From Agromyces sp. 3263 (lineage in GTDB: Bacteria > Actinomycetota > Actinomycetes > Actinomycetales > Microbacteriaceae): a stretch of 64,000 nt of DNA. Shown here piece after piece: positions 53,393 through 62,491 of the stretch. Below the pieces are notes generated by a model. It was not told where the DNA came from and ran no database searches. It saw only the letters and a list, made by a program, of their open reading frames with translations. The translations under genes and the position numbers were made by a program. The stretch covers positions 682,001-746,000 of the forward strand of contig NZ_JAVDUV010000002.1 in the NCBI RefSeq assembly GCF_031456545.1, in the 5' to 3' direction. Position 1 is the stretch's first letter. Every line of letters starts with the position of its first letter.

Positions 53393-56300
53393 TCACCATG
53401 TGTTGCTGCGGACGCCGCCGATGATGACGTACGCGTTGTCGTAGCCGCACCATGAATCGGGGAACTTGCCGGTGTAGCTGCCTCGGCCGCCGCTGACGTT
53501 GATCCGGATGACGGTGTTCAGCTCGCCGCCGTTGCAGTACGCCTTGCCCGTCGCGGTGCCGTCTGGGAAGTTGTCGACCGTCACGTTGTAGTGCCAGCAA
53601 TCGCCGGCGCAGTAGCCGTACTGGCCGCTGTAGTAGCCGACCCGCGCGCCCTTGCTCAGGCTGACCGTCGGCGGAGGGGCGGTCGGCGTGGCTCGATTCG
53701 AGGTCTCCCATGGTCCGCATCCGCGGGCATTGCAGGCGCGGACCTCGTATCGGTACGTCGTACCGTTCGAGCCGTTCGCGCTGGCCGCCGTGGCACTGGT
53801 GGTACCCGAGGCACTCCCGCCCTCGCGGAACACCCATTCATAGCGCTGAATCGCACGGCCGCCGTTGTCGGCGGGAGCGGCCCAGTCGAGTGAGAGGGCA
53901 CCGCTGCCGTTCTGCGATGCGTTGAGCGTGACACTGCGAGGCGGGCCTGGGTTGCCATACGGCACGCCGCTGACGGCGTTGGACGCGTCGGACACTCCCT
54001 TGGCGTTCTCGGCGCGAACGGTGAACGTGTAGCTCGTGCCGTTCGCGAGGTTGCCGATCGTCTGTGCACTTCCGGCCGCTCCCTGGCCGAACACGGCCTG
54101 GCCGCCGCCGCCACCACTCCAGGTCACGATGTACTGCGTGATTGGCGAGTTGTTCGTCGCGTTCGCCCGCCAGCTGAGCTGAACGTTGCCGTTGCCCTCC
54201 ACGATGCTCGTCATCGTGGGCGCGTCTGGCCGGTCGCGCACGATCACGGAGACCCGACCTTGGACCTCTCGCGCTGGATCCATGGTCGCGTCGCCGATCC
54301 GGTAGATCACGCTCAGTTCCCCGGTGAATGCCGATCCGGTGCGAACGGTGATACCGGTGGAGGTGAAGCTCACCGAGGCGTTCGAGCCGACGTTCGCCGA
54401 GTCGACCGCGGCCGCGACCACACGGAGCGGCTTGCCCTCGGCGTTGAACGGATTGAAGTCGTTGGCGAGCACGTCGACCGGAACCGACTGGCTGCGGATC
54501 ATCTCGATCGGACCGTCGTCGGTGGCGATCGGCTTGGCGCGCGTCGACGACACCACCTTCACGTCGACGTACCCCGGCACCGTGAACGACTCGAACTTCA
54601 GGTCGAAGGTGAGATGCGCGGCCGTGCCGGGCTGCACGCCGAGCGGGGCCGACACCGTGAGGGTGCCGTCGGTGATCTGGGCCTGGATGTCGGACGTCGT
54701 TCCGCGCAGGTTCGTGTACTGGATGCGCTGGATGTTGTCGGGGTTCGGCTGGAAGCTCGAGGAGCGCAGGTCGATGGCCAGCGGCGTCTCACCCGCCTCG
54801 ATGGTCTCCGTGCGGGGCGTGAAGGTGGGTGGCGTGTCGTTGAAGTTCGGGTCGCCCACGGTGATCGGAATCGTCAGGATCGCAACGCGTCCGATCGGAT
54901 CGGATGCGCCCGTGCCGTCCGTGACCTGGAACGTGACGGATGCGGAACCCCGATAGTCCTGCTCGGGAGCGAACCGCAGAGTCTTCCCGTCGACGAACGG
55001 CGCCTCCCTCGCGTTGGTCGCCGACGCTGACAGTATCAGGGCAGGCTGGCCGGACGGGACGACGACGATGTCGTTGACATTCCAGGTGATGCTCCCGTTC
55101 ATCGGCACGACGACCGGGGGCATGTCGGCGAGGTGCGGGGCCGGGAACTTCGCCTTTTCCTCCGCGGCGAGTTCCTCGGGCGTCTTCGGGCGCTGGGTCT
55201 CCTGGGTGGCCGTGTCGCCACCGGGAATGGGGGGCACGATGACGAAGGCCATGGCGTCGAGATCGTCGAGGTTGTTCGTGAGCCGGAATGCGACCGCGTA
55301 ACGCCGGTTCCCCGGCTTCACGTCGATGCTGCCGTCCGCAAGGATCTCAGCCCGGCCGGCATTGGGGCCGTCCACGGTCACTTCGAGGTCCTCGACCAGA
55401 CCACCCGGGTTGGTGGCATCGGCGAGCGGCCGGACGTTCACCGGGTCGCCCTCGATGACCTGCTCGGGCTCGATGACCTGATCCTCGGCGGTAGGCGGCA
55501 GGACCACCGCGTTCTTCGAGACGGCGATCTGGAGGAACGCCGCATCGGCACCGCCATGGCCGTTGGAGATCTCATATCGAAGGGTGTACGCACCCTCCAC
55601 CTCGGGCGCGGTGACGACCACGCGTCGACGATCGCGGATCTCGGCATCGATGCCCTCGTCGACATCGGGGAGGTCGGCGACGTGCAACTGATAGCCCGAC
55701 GGATCCGAGTCATTCAACAGCACCTCGACACCGACGGTTCGGCCAGGCTTCATCTCAATCGTGTCGTCGACGGCATTCGGCGGAAGCTGGACCGCCGGGC
55801 GTGGGATGACGCCGATGCGGATGATGCCTGTGGCCTTCGCACCACCGGTGTCCTGCACCTCGTACTCGAAGGTATCGGTTCCCGCCGACCCCGTGAGCGC
55901 CTCGTAGGTGATGGAGGTGCTTGTCGATTCGACGACACGTCCGAGCGACGGCGCCGACGAGATGCCCGTGAGCACCACGGAGTCCCCGTCGGGATCGATG
56001 CCGTCGAGCGGGACGTCGATCTTCACTGCGGAGCCCTCGAACGTGCGAGACGTGAGCGGGGTTGGCAGGGGCGCACGGTTCCCATCGGGATCTGGCCCCA
56101 CGACCGTGAATCGCACCGTCGCTCTGGCCGTCTGCTCGAAGTCGTCGCCGATCGTGTAGACGGTCGTGTAAGTACCCGGAGCCTCGGGTGCCTGGAACCT
56201 GACAGACTCGTCGCTCACGAAGGCGAGTCCGTCGGCCGCCGTCGTGTCCGCGAGTTCGGGGAGGACGTGGATCGCGGCCGCGTCAGGGTGGTAGTCGTTC

Positions 56301-58705
56301 GCGAGCACCGGCACCGTGACGATATCGCCGGCTCGCACGTTCACACTGTCATCGAGCGCGACGGGCGGCTGGTGCTTGACGAGCGGTGGCACGGGGACCA
56401 CGGCGACGGTGGCCGTCGCTGTGTTCACGCCGTCGGAGATCGTGTACTCGAACTGGAGCTGGCGATCGATCGCCTCGGATGCGGTGACCCTGGCGACGGT
56501 GTTGGTGAGGATCTCCACGGAGACGAGATCATCGGTGGCGGTGTCGTCGACCGACTGCACGGCGAGCACGCGACCCGACGGTGACACGTCGTTGGCGAGC
56601 AGCGGCACCGTCGTCGGCTCGCCGGGGCGCAGGTAGGCGACGTCCTTGACGGCGATCGGTTCGGGAGCCTCCGCGGGCGGTTCCGTCACCTGGACGCGGA
56701 TGAGCCCGACACTCACGGCGGTGTCCGCGGCGAGGTTGTAGAGGAACACGTACTCGCCGGGCACATCGGCGAAGAAGGTGATGGTACCGCGCTCGAGGTT
56801 CGGGGTGATGACCGCATTCTCGGGTGTCTCCTCCACGCCGATCAACGAGAGCGGCGCTCCGGAAGGCGACAGGTCGTTCGCGAGCGGCTCGATGGCGAAC
56901 GTCTCGCCCGCGAACACCTGGGCGAAGTCGGGGGTTCCGACCGGGTTCAGCGTGCCGGTCGGCTTCACCTCCACGGTGAGGATGCCGGCCGCCTCGGTGC
57001 GGCCATCGGAGACGATGTACTGCACCTCCTTGACGCCGAGCTCGCCGGACTGGTGCTCGAAGGTCACGAGCCCGTCGGGGCTGAACCGCACCGAGTCGCC
57101 GCTGGTGGGGGAGGCGTTCACGAGGTACACGTCGTCGCCGTCTGGGTCGTTCCAGTCCGCGAGGACGTTGTAGGAGATCTGGCGACTCTGCTCGACACTG
57201 GTGGCGCCGTTGCGCAGCGAGACCGGCGCCTCGTTCTCGCTGTCGGGGGTGATGCGGACGTCGACGTTTGCCTCGGCGACGCCGTCCCGCCCATCGGATA
57301 CCGAATAGCGGAACGAGGCCGTGCCGGCAGCGCCCTCGTCGGGCGTGAACTGCAGCGCGCGACCGCCGTCGATGAGCTCGAGCCGACCTGACGCGCCGCT
57401 CACCGTCGGCAGCCCGGCCACGGTGAGCACGTCGCCGTCGGGATCGGTGTCGTTCTCGAGCACCTCGAGGATCGTGGTGCGGTCGGGACGCACGCCGTAC
57501 TCGTCGTCGCGCGCGAGCGGCGGACGGTTGATCGGACCGCGCTCCGCGAGCGTGTCCTCGAAGTTCTGCTGGGACGACTTCTCGTCGCCCTCCTCGTCCT
57601 CCGACTCCTCGGGGGGCGTGACCTCCTCCCAGTTGTCGACGAGGCGCAGGTCGGAGTCGACCAGCCACGAGTTGCCGTTCGAGAGGTTGTTCAGCACGAT
57701 GACGTCACGGTTCACGCGGAACTCGAGGCGCGAACCGGCGGTGGGCTGGTCGATCTGCTGGGACTCGGGCTCCGCGCCGTCGCACTCCACGAGGTACCGG
57801 GCGGAGGTCGCCCAGGCGCCGTGCGCGCAGCCATCGAGCCACACGGGCGCCGCCACGTCGTCGGCACCGTCGGCCAGGGCATCCGCGCCGTTGGAGGTGA
57901 CGGCGACGTCTCCCCCGTCGAGCGGCACCGACATCAGTCCGCCGCCGGATGCCACGTAGGCGATGTCGTGCTCCGCGCCGGACTGCTGCAGCCGCAGTCC
58001 CGCCTCGGGGAGCTCGATCGACCGGTCGTCGACGAGCAGGTGGTCCTTCTCGGTGTCGAGCACCACCGCCCGCTCGCCGACTGCTGCCAGCTGGTGGTCG
58101 GTGAGCTTGGGGATGGGCGTACTGACCGGATCACCGCCGTCGACGGGGATACGGTACAACGAACCCTTCGACGGCTTGGTGGCGAAGACCGTGCCCTTGG
58201 AGCTCACCGCGATCTCCGCATCCTCGCCGAGCTTCAGCAGCGGGTCGGTGCCGACGGCGTCGAAGGACAGCGATCCACCGGCGAGGACCGTCCAGAGTTC
58301 ACCCTTCGGCGACAGCACGGCGAGCACGTCCCCGCCGTAGGCGACCGTGGACCCCGGCGGCACGTCGATCCGCTCCGTCAGGGTGGTGTACGACGGATCG
58401 ATGCGCTCGATGGATCCGATGCTGCGGTCGTAGAGGAAGGCCGAGTCGCCGTCCTGGAAGACGTCGAACTCATTCGTCGCCGTGCTGACCGCGGCATCCA
58501 GTTCACCGATCGGACGGTTCAGTCGACCTGCCAGCAGGTCCTTCGCGTTCGTCACCCAGACGTCGCGGGCGCGAAGGTCGGGATCGGTGACCGGGAAGCC
58601 CTGGTGCAGCACCGCGAAGGCCAGTGGAACACCGGCGATCAGCGCCAGCGTGGTGATGGTCGCGGTGGTCTTCCGCGCACGGATCCACGAAGTGAACACT
58701 CCCAC
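53393..58705 (-). CDS. Giant membrane-anchored cadherin/Ig-like repeat protein
   Basis: About 1,770 aa. Residues 14-33 form a signal-anchor helix. Residues 70-365 are beta-rich (propeller-like, with short repeats such as GDVLAVLSPKGELW). An acidic linker (EESEDEEGDEKSS) leads to eight to ten Ig/cadherin-like repeats of about 90 residues, opening with variants of PPxAxDD and carrying VLENDTDPDGD or degraded ANDxSPSG. Two FN3 domains (about 1490-1680) and a Cys-rich C-terminal domain of about 90 residues follow. The GTG at 58705 has AGGGAG 6 nt upstream; ATG 58741 is an alternative. It is the first gene of the MoxR-DUF58 operon and probably extends through the cell wall. Confidence 0.85.
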   Translation of the reverse strand: MGVFTSWIRARKTTATITTLALIAGVPLAFAVLHQGFPVTDPDLRARDVWVTNAKDLLAGRLNRPIGELDAAVSTATNEFDVFQDGDSAFLYDRSIGSIERIDPSYTTLTERIDVPPGSTVAYGGDVLAVLSPKGELWTVLAGGSLSFDAVGTDPLLKLGEDAEIAVSSKGTVFATKPSKGSLYRIPVDGGDPVSTPIPKLTDHQLAAVGERAVVLDTEKDHLLVDDRSIELPEAGLRLQQSGAEHDIAYVASGGGLMSVPLDGGDVAVTSNGADALADGADDVAAPVWLDGCAHGAWATSARYLVECDGAEPESQQIDQPTAGSRLEFRVNRDVIVLNNLSNGNSWLVDSDLRLVDNWEEVTPPEESEDEEGDEKSSQQNFEDTLAERGPINRPPLARDDEYGVRPDRTTILEVLENDTDPDGDVLTVAGLPTVSGASGRLELIDGGRALQFTPDEGAAGTASFRYSVSDGRDGVAEANVDVRITPDSENEAPVSLRNGATSVEQSRQISYNVLADWNDPDGDDVYLVNASPTSGDSVRFSPDGLVTFEHQSGELGVKEVQYIVSDGRTEAAGILTVEVKPTGTLNPVGTPDFAQVFAGETFAIEPLANDLSPSGAPLSLIGVEETPENAVITPNLERGTITFFADVPGEYVFLYNLAADTAVSVGLIRVQVTEPPAEAPEPIAVKDVAYLRPGEPTTVPLLANDVSPSGRVLAVQSVDDTATDDLVSVEILTNTVARVTASEAIDRQLQFEYTISDGVNTATATVAVVPVPPLVKHQPPVALDDSVNVRAGDIVTVPVLANDYHPDAAAIHVLPELADTTAADGLAFVSDESVRFQAPEAPGTYTTVYTIGDDFEQTARATVRFTVVGPDPDGNRAPLPTPLTSRTFEGSAVKIDVPLDGIDPDGDSVVLTGISSAPSLGRVVESTSTSITYEALTGSAGTDTFEYEVQDTGGAKATGIIRIGVIPRPAVQLPPNAVDDTIEMKPGRTVGVEVLLNDSDPSGYQLHVADLPDVDEGIDAEIRDRRRVVVTAPEVEGAYTLRYEISNGHGGADAAFLQIAVSKNAVVLPPTAEDQVIEPEQVIEGDPVNVRPLADATNPGGLVEDLEVTVDGPNAGRAEILADGSIDVKPGNRRYAVAFRLTNNLDDLDAMAFVIVPPIPGGDTATQETQRPKTPEELAAEEKAKFPAPHLADMPPVVVPMNGSITWNVNDIVVVPSGQPALILSASATNAREAPFVDGKTLRFAPEQDYRGSASVTFQVTDGTGASDPIGRVAILTIPITVGDPNFNDTPPTFTPRTETIEAGETPLAIDLRSSSFQPNPDNIQRIQYTNLRGTTSDIQAQITDGTLTVSAPLGVQPGTAAHLTFDLKFESFTVPGYVDVKVVSSTRAKPIATDDGPIEMIRSQSVPVDVLANDFNPFNAEGKPLRVVAAAVDSANVGSNASVSFTSTGITVRTGSAFTGELSVIYRIGDATMDPAREVQGRVSVIVRDRPDAPTMTSIVEGNGNVQLSWRANATNNSPITQYIVTWSGGGGGQAVFGQGAAGSAQTIGNLANGTSYTFTVRAENAKGVSDASNAVSGVPYGNPGPPRSVTLNASQNGSGALSLDWAAPADNGGRAIQRYEWVFREGGSASGTTSATAASANGSNGTTYRYEVRACNARGCGPWETSNRATPTAPPPTVSLSKGARVGYYSGQYGYCAGDCWHYNVTVDNFPDGTATGKAYCNGGELNTVIRINVSGGRGSYTGKFPDSWCGYDNAYVIIGGVRSNTW

Positions 58706-58908
58706 CCGTGACTCCCTGACCTGTTCGCACCGACGCAGCATGGCGTCGGTTCTCTCCCCACACCGGGGTACACGGTAACACGGACCTTCCGACGGGCCAC
58801 ATGGGGAGAGATCCCCATGTCACCCGCCCCCGGGGGACGTGCCGGGCGCTTCCAGCTGGGTCGATGGGAGGTCCCGGCGTTCCGCGCCGGGAGGGCGGGC
58901 TCGCGCGG
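58706..58908 (-). promoter_or_regulatory. Control region of the giant-protein operon with a 22-bp inverted repeat
   Basis: This 203-bp gap holds ACATGGGGA-gaga-TCCCCATGT (58799-58820), a perfect 9-bp inverted repeat around 4 nt. It also holds TACCGT (58777-58772), a possible minus-strand -10 for the giant gene. The repeat lies roughly 30-55 bp upstream of the expected transcription start, an operator-like position. It could instead be the terminator of the kinase operon. Confidence 0.45.
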
Positions 58909-59640
58909 TCAGGCGGCCGGGTCGGTGCCCTCGGCGTCTCCGTCGGGGCCATCGTCGGCGCCGTCGAGGAGCGTCAGGTCGTCGGTGCTCACCAGCCGAG
59001 TTGCGACGGCGTACTCCACGAGCCGCGCACGCCGGTTGGTCGCGAGCCTGCCGCGGCCGCCCCGGAGCCCGTCGACGCCGATCTTGTCGAGCTTCTCGCA
59101 GACGTTGTCGAGCTTGCGGTTGAACGTGGTCATGCTCCACCCGAGGCGCGCCGCCGCCTCGGCCGAGGTGGGCACCACGGACCTGCCGGCGGACGGCTGC
59201 GACAGCACATGCTCGGCGAGCGCCACGACGAGGAGCCGCTGGCTCGTCGTGAGCGTCACCGGGAGGATCGTGGTGCCGCCGTCGGCCGGCCTCGCCGTGA
59301 GGGAGGTGTTGTAGAAGTCCTCCTCGGCGTGGATGGTGAAGTCGTAGGTGGTCGAGCCTGCGCTGAACATCACGTGGACCGTCTGGAAGACGAGCGGCAG
59401 CTTCGCCCCCGGCGCGACCCACGCCTGCACGCTGCCGGTCGCGTCCGAGACGGTCGCCGAGAGGAGCTGGCCGACGTTCGAGAGCCACCAGAGGCCGTAC
59501 TCGCTGGACAGCGTCAGGAAGGTGCGATGCAGGTAGGGGTTGTCGTCGATGGTCAGGTCGGACTCGCGCCCGATCCCGAAGGCCTCGCCCTCGTTCACGG
59601 TGTACCACTCGCCGCAGTACTCGACTTTGAGGGGCCTCAT
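58909..59640 (-). CDS. FHA-like/winged-helix regulator
   Basis: A 243-aa protein. The N-terminal 100 residues look like a degenerate FHA fold (YTVNEGEAFGIGRESDLTI), missing a clear S/H/N binding set. Residues about 120-225 look like a winged helix (TSQRLLVVALAEHVL, then SAEAAARLGWSMTTFNRKLD and a basic RGGRGRLATNRRARL). It may turn kinase signalling into transcription of the neighbouring operon. It overlaps the kinase gene by ATGA. The assignment of both halves rests on motif reading only. Confidence 0.7.
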   Translation of the reverse strand: MRPLKVEYCGEWYTVNEGEAFGIGRESDLTIDDNPYLHRTFLTLSSEYGLWWLSNVGQLLSATVSDATGSVQAWVAPGAKLPLVFQTVHVMFSAGSTTYDFTIHAEEDFYNTSLTARPADGGTTILPVTLTTSQRLLVVALAEHVLSQPSAGRSVVPTSAEAAARLGWSMTTFNRKLDNVCEKLDKIGVDGLRGGRGRLATNRRARLVEYAVATRLVSTDDLTLLDGADDGPDGDAEGTDPAA

Positions 59641-61370
59641 GCCGTGCACTCCGTGACCGGTTCGGAGGTCTTGCTCCCCCGTTGCACCTGCACCTCGATG
59701 CAGACACGCTCGCCTGCCGTCACCCCGTCGACGATGATCGTCGGGCCGTCGGCGACCGCGATCGCGCCGGAGCCGTCGGCGCGTCGCCAGCGGTACCGGT
59801 CGCCCTCCTCGGCATCGTCGTGCGAGACCGCGAACGACACGCTGGCGCCGTCGGCCGAGGTCACGCCCGGCTGCACCACGGGCGCGGGCACGGTGGCGGC
59901 GAGGATCGCGTCCTCACCCGACGGGGCGGCCGTGCGATCGGCCGACGGCTGCTCGAGCGTGCCGGAGAGGGCCACCGCGATGCCGATCACGACGACCACG
60001 ACGATCGCCGCCACGATGGCGACCAGGGCGCCGACACGGGATCGACGGGGGCGCGCCTGGGTGCGCATGTCATCGGCGAGGTCGGATGCCGCCGCACCGC
60101 GGCCGCGCAGCTGCGTCGCGTCGACCGTCGGGGCAGCAGCAGCCTCGGCGGCGGGCGCCGCGGCCTGCGCGGAGCGCCCCCGCGGGCGGATGACCGTCTG
60201 GTCGACCTGGTTCGCCGTCGTGCCCGCCACCGCGACCGGCGCGCGAACGATCGTGCCCTCGTCGGGCGTCGCGGCCGTTGCCGCGACGGGCTGGGCCTCG
60301 ACCTGACGTGGCGTGCGAGCGCGGGTGGCGTCGTCCTCACCGGGAACGGCTGTCGGCCGGGACGGTGCAGCCGGCTGCGCCTCGACCGATCGCACCGCGC
60401 GGGCGCGCGTCTCGTCGGCGCCGTCCTCGACGGGCGCCTGTCGCTCGGAAGCGAGGTTGGGGACCTCGATGGTGGTCGCCGGGTAGCCGAGTTCGAGCTC
60501 GACGCGCTGGAGTGCCCTGGCGAACTCCACCGCGCTGGGATAGCGGTCCTCGCGGCGCGTCGCCATGCCCTTCGCCAGCACGCCCGTCAGGCTGCGCGGC
60601 ACGTCGTCACGGCCGATCGGCGTGATCGCTCCCCGCTCGATGCGCCCGATCAGGTCGAGCGACCCGTTGGGTCGCCCCGGGATCTCGAACGGCGTGCGCC
60701 CGGCGAGGAGGGAGTGCACCGTCGCGGCGAGCGAGAAGACATCGCTGCGCTGGTCGGGCTTGGGGTCGTCCTCGAACATCTCGGGCGGCGACCAGGGCAC
60801 GCTCATGCCGACCGCGGACTGGCCGGAGGACGTCGACGACGCGTCGACGGGCGACGTCATCGTGTGCACCGGCAACTCGCCCTCGAGGTTCGATGAGATG
60901 CCGAAGTCGGTGAGGGCGGGCCACCCGTAGTCGTTCGTCAGCACGTTGGCCGGCTTGATGTCGCGGTGCAGGATGCCGGCGGCGTGCGCCGTGGCCACCG
61001 CGCCGGCGAGGCGGATGCCGGTGCGCAGCGCATCCTCGACGGCGAACCGCTCGCGCTTGTAGCGCTCGGCGAGGCTCGGCCCCGGGCAGTACTCCATGAC
61101 GAAGTAGGGGCGGCCGTCGGCCGAGACGTCGGCATGGAAGATCGTCACGATGAACGGATGCGTCGACAGCTGCGCCATCAGGTTGGCCTCGGCGACGAAC
61201 TGGGCGCGGGTGTCGCGACCGAGCTCCTCGGTGAGGAGCACCTTCACCGCGACCTTGCGTCGCGGCAGTCGCTGCTCGTAGAGGAACACGTCGGCGAACC
61301 CACCGGAACCGAGCAGCTGCAGCGCCGTGTATCCGGGCAGGTCGGGTGGCGTGGACGGGGCTCGACGCAT
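59637..61370 (-). CDS. Transmembrane Ser/Thr protein kinase (PknB-like)
   Basis: A 577-aa Hanks-type kinase: LLGSGGFADVFLYEQ (P-loop), VAVKVLL (catalytic Lys near 38), LHRDIKPANVLTNDYG (near 133) and TDFGISS (DFG). A Pro/Ala/Thr-rich linker (about 290-430), one membrane helix (about 443-465) and an external region of about 110 residues without PASTA repeats follow. It shares a TGATG overlap with the FHA gene before it. Probable substrates are the FHA proteins of the locus. Confidence 0.92.
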   Translation of the reverse strand: MRRAPSTPPDLPGYTALQLLGSGGFADVFLYEQRLPRRKVAVKVLLTEELGRDTRAQFVAEANLMAQLSTHPFIVTIFHADVSADGRPYFVMEYCPGPSLAERYKRERFAVEDALRTGIRLAGAVATAHAAGILHRDIKPANVLTNDYGWPALTDFGISSNLEGELPVHTMTSPVDASSTSSGQSAVGMSVPWSPPEMFEDDPKPDQRSDVFSLAATVHSLLAGRTPFEIPGRPNGSLDLIGRIERGAITPIGRDDVPRSLTGVLAKGMATRREDRYPSAVEFARALQRVELELGYPATTIEVPNLASERQAPVEDGADETRARAVRSVEAQPAAPSRPTAVPGEDDATRARTPRQVEAQPVAATAATPDEGTIVRAPVAVAGTTANQVDQTVIRPRGRSAQAAAPAAEAAAAPTVDATQLRGRGAAASDLADDMRTQARPRRSRVGALVAIVAAIVVVVVIGIAVALSGTLEQPSADRTAAPSGEDAILAATVPAPVVQPGVTSADGASVSFAVSHDDAEEGDRYRWRRADGSGAIAVADGPTIIVDGVTAGERVCIEVQVQRGSKTSEPVTECTA

Positions 61371-62491
61371 CACTCGGTCACGACCTGGATCGTCCAGCCC
61401 CCGCCGAGGTCCATCACGGTACCGGTGAGGACCGGCGTGGGCTCGCCTGCCCGCAGCTTCACCGGGGGCTTGCCCGGCGCCACGACATGCGTGCCGTTGC
61501 GGGAGTGCAGGTCGGTCACCACGACGGTGTCGCCCTCGATCGCGACGCGCAGGTGGTTGCGTGAGATGTCGGGGTCGCCGGCTCCGATCGTGATGAGCCG
61601 TGGGATGCGCCCGCCCGACACCTGACTCACGCTCGGCGCGCGCCCGAGCACGACCTCGTGGCCGATCGGCTCGAGGCTGCCGTCGGGCATGCGCAGCGAC
61701 GCCGAGGGCGACACCGTGATGCCCGACGGAGGCGTGGGCATGGCCGTGGCCGGGCGAGCTGAGCGCTGGGCGCGGAGCCGCTGCAGGTCGATGCCTGCGA
61801 CGGTGAGGCCGTCGTGGTCGCCCTCGAGCTCAGCCGGAGCTGCCGGAGTCGGCCGGGTCACGGGCGCCGACCGCTTGGGCGTGGCGATGGTGTCCTCGAC
61901 GGGCACCATGGTCTGCTCGGCCGGGGAGGCGACCGAGACCGGCGCGGGAGTCGGCGTGGCAGCGGGCACCGCGACCGGTACGGCGGAGGCCGTCGCGGGC
62001 TCAGGTGCCGCGGCGGCAGCAGGGCTGACCGGGAAGGCCGCGGCGGCGACCGGCCCGGCCGTGTCGGTCGCGACGGCGAGCGCGTACACGACGCCCTCGA
62101 CGAGCGGGAGGTGAGGACGCTCGTCGGACGGCGCCGCATCGACGGACTCGAGACGCACCTCGCCCTCGACCCCGTCGATGAGCCGCTCGGCCCAGGTCGA
62201 GACGCCCTCGCCCGACACCGTGGTGTCGCCGATCACCACGCGGACGGGCCCGCGCGCCACGACCCTGGCCGAGCTGCGGCCGTCGCCGCGCACGACGAGG
62301 GCGAACGGCGGCGTGGCCGCGAGGCCCGACGCGGTGAGCCGGTCGAGCACCTGCGGCGTCGGATCGGGGGCGCCGAGCTCGGCCCACACCGCCGCCACCG
62401 CGTCGGCTGCAGTGATCGGAGCCAGGAGGGCGACGCGCCCGCGCACGGCAGCGAGCCACGCGCCCGAGGGGTCAGGCCGATACGTCGCCAT
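61370..62491 (-). CDS. FHA domain protein with N-terminal uncharacterised region
   Basis: A 373-aa protein. Residues 1-170 form an uncharacterised domain (PDPSGAWLAAVRGRVALLA). A Pro/Ala/Val-rich linker follows, then a C-terminal FHA domain with HEVVLGRAPS, DPDISRNHLRVAIEG and DLHSRNGTHV, so all binding residues are intact. GGGGGAGGG precedes the ATG by 4 nt. It overlaps the phosphatase gene by 20 nt and the kinase gene by one base. It is probably the phospho-reader linking the two enzymes. Confidence 0.85.
   Translation of the reverse strand: MATYRPDPSGAWLAAVRGRVALLAPITAADAVAAVWAELGAPDPTPQVLDRLTASGLAATPPFALVVRGDGRSSARVVARGPVRVVIGDTTVSGEGVSTWAERLIDGVEGEVRLESVDAAPSDERPHLPLVEGVVYALAVATDTAGPVAAAAFPVSPAAAAAPEPATASAVPVAVPAATPTPAPVSVASPAEQTMVPVEDTIATPKRSAPVTRPTPAAPAELEGDHDGLTVAGIDLQRLRAQRSARPATAMPTPPSGITVSPSASLRMPDGSLEPIGHEVVLGRAPSVSQVSGGRIPRLITIGAGDPDISRNHLRVAIEGDTVVVTDLHSRNGTHVVAPGKPPVKLRAGEPTPVLTGTVMDLGGGWTIQVVTE

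Noticed and set aside
53393..58705. DNA-level tandem repeats in the giant gene
   Set aside because: The repeats are visible at protein level only. I saw no long identical DNA units, so recent repeat expansion or phase variation by slippage is not supported.
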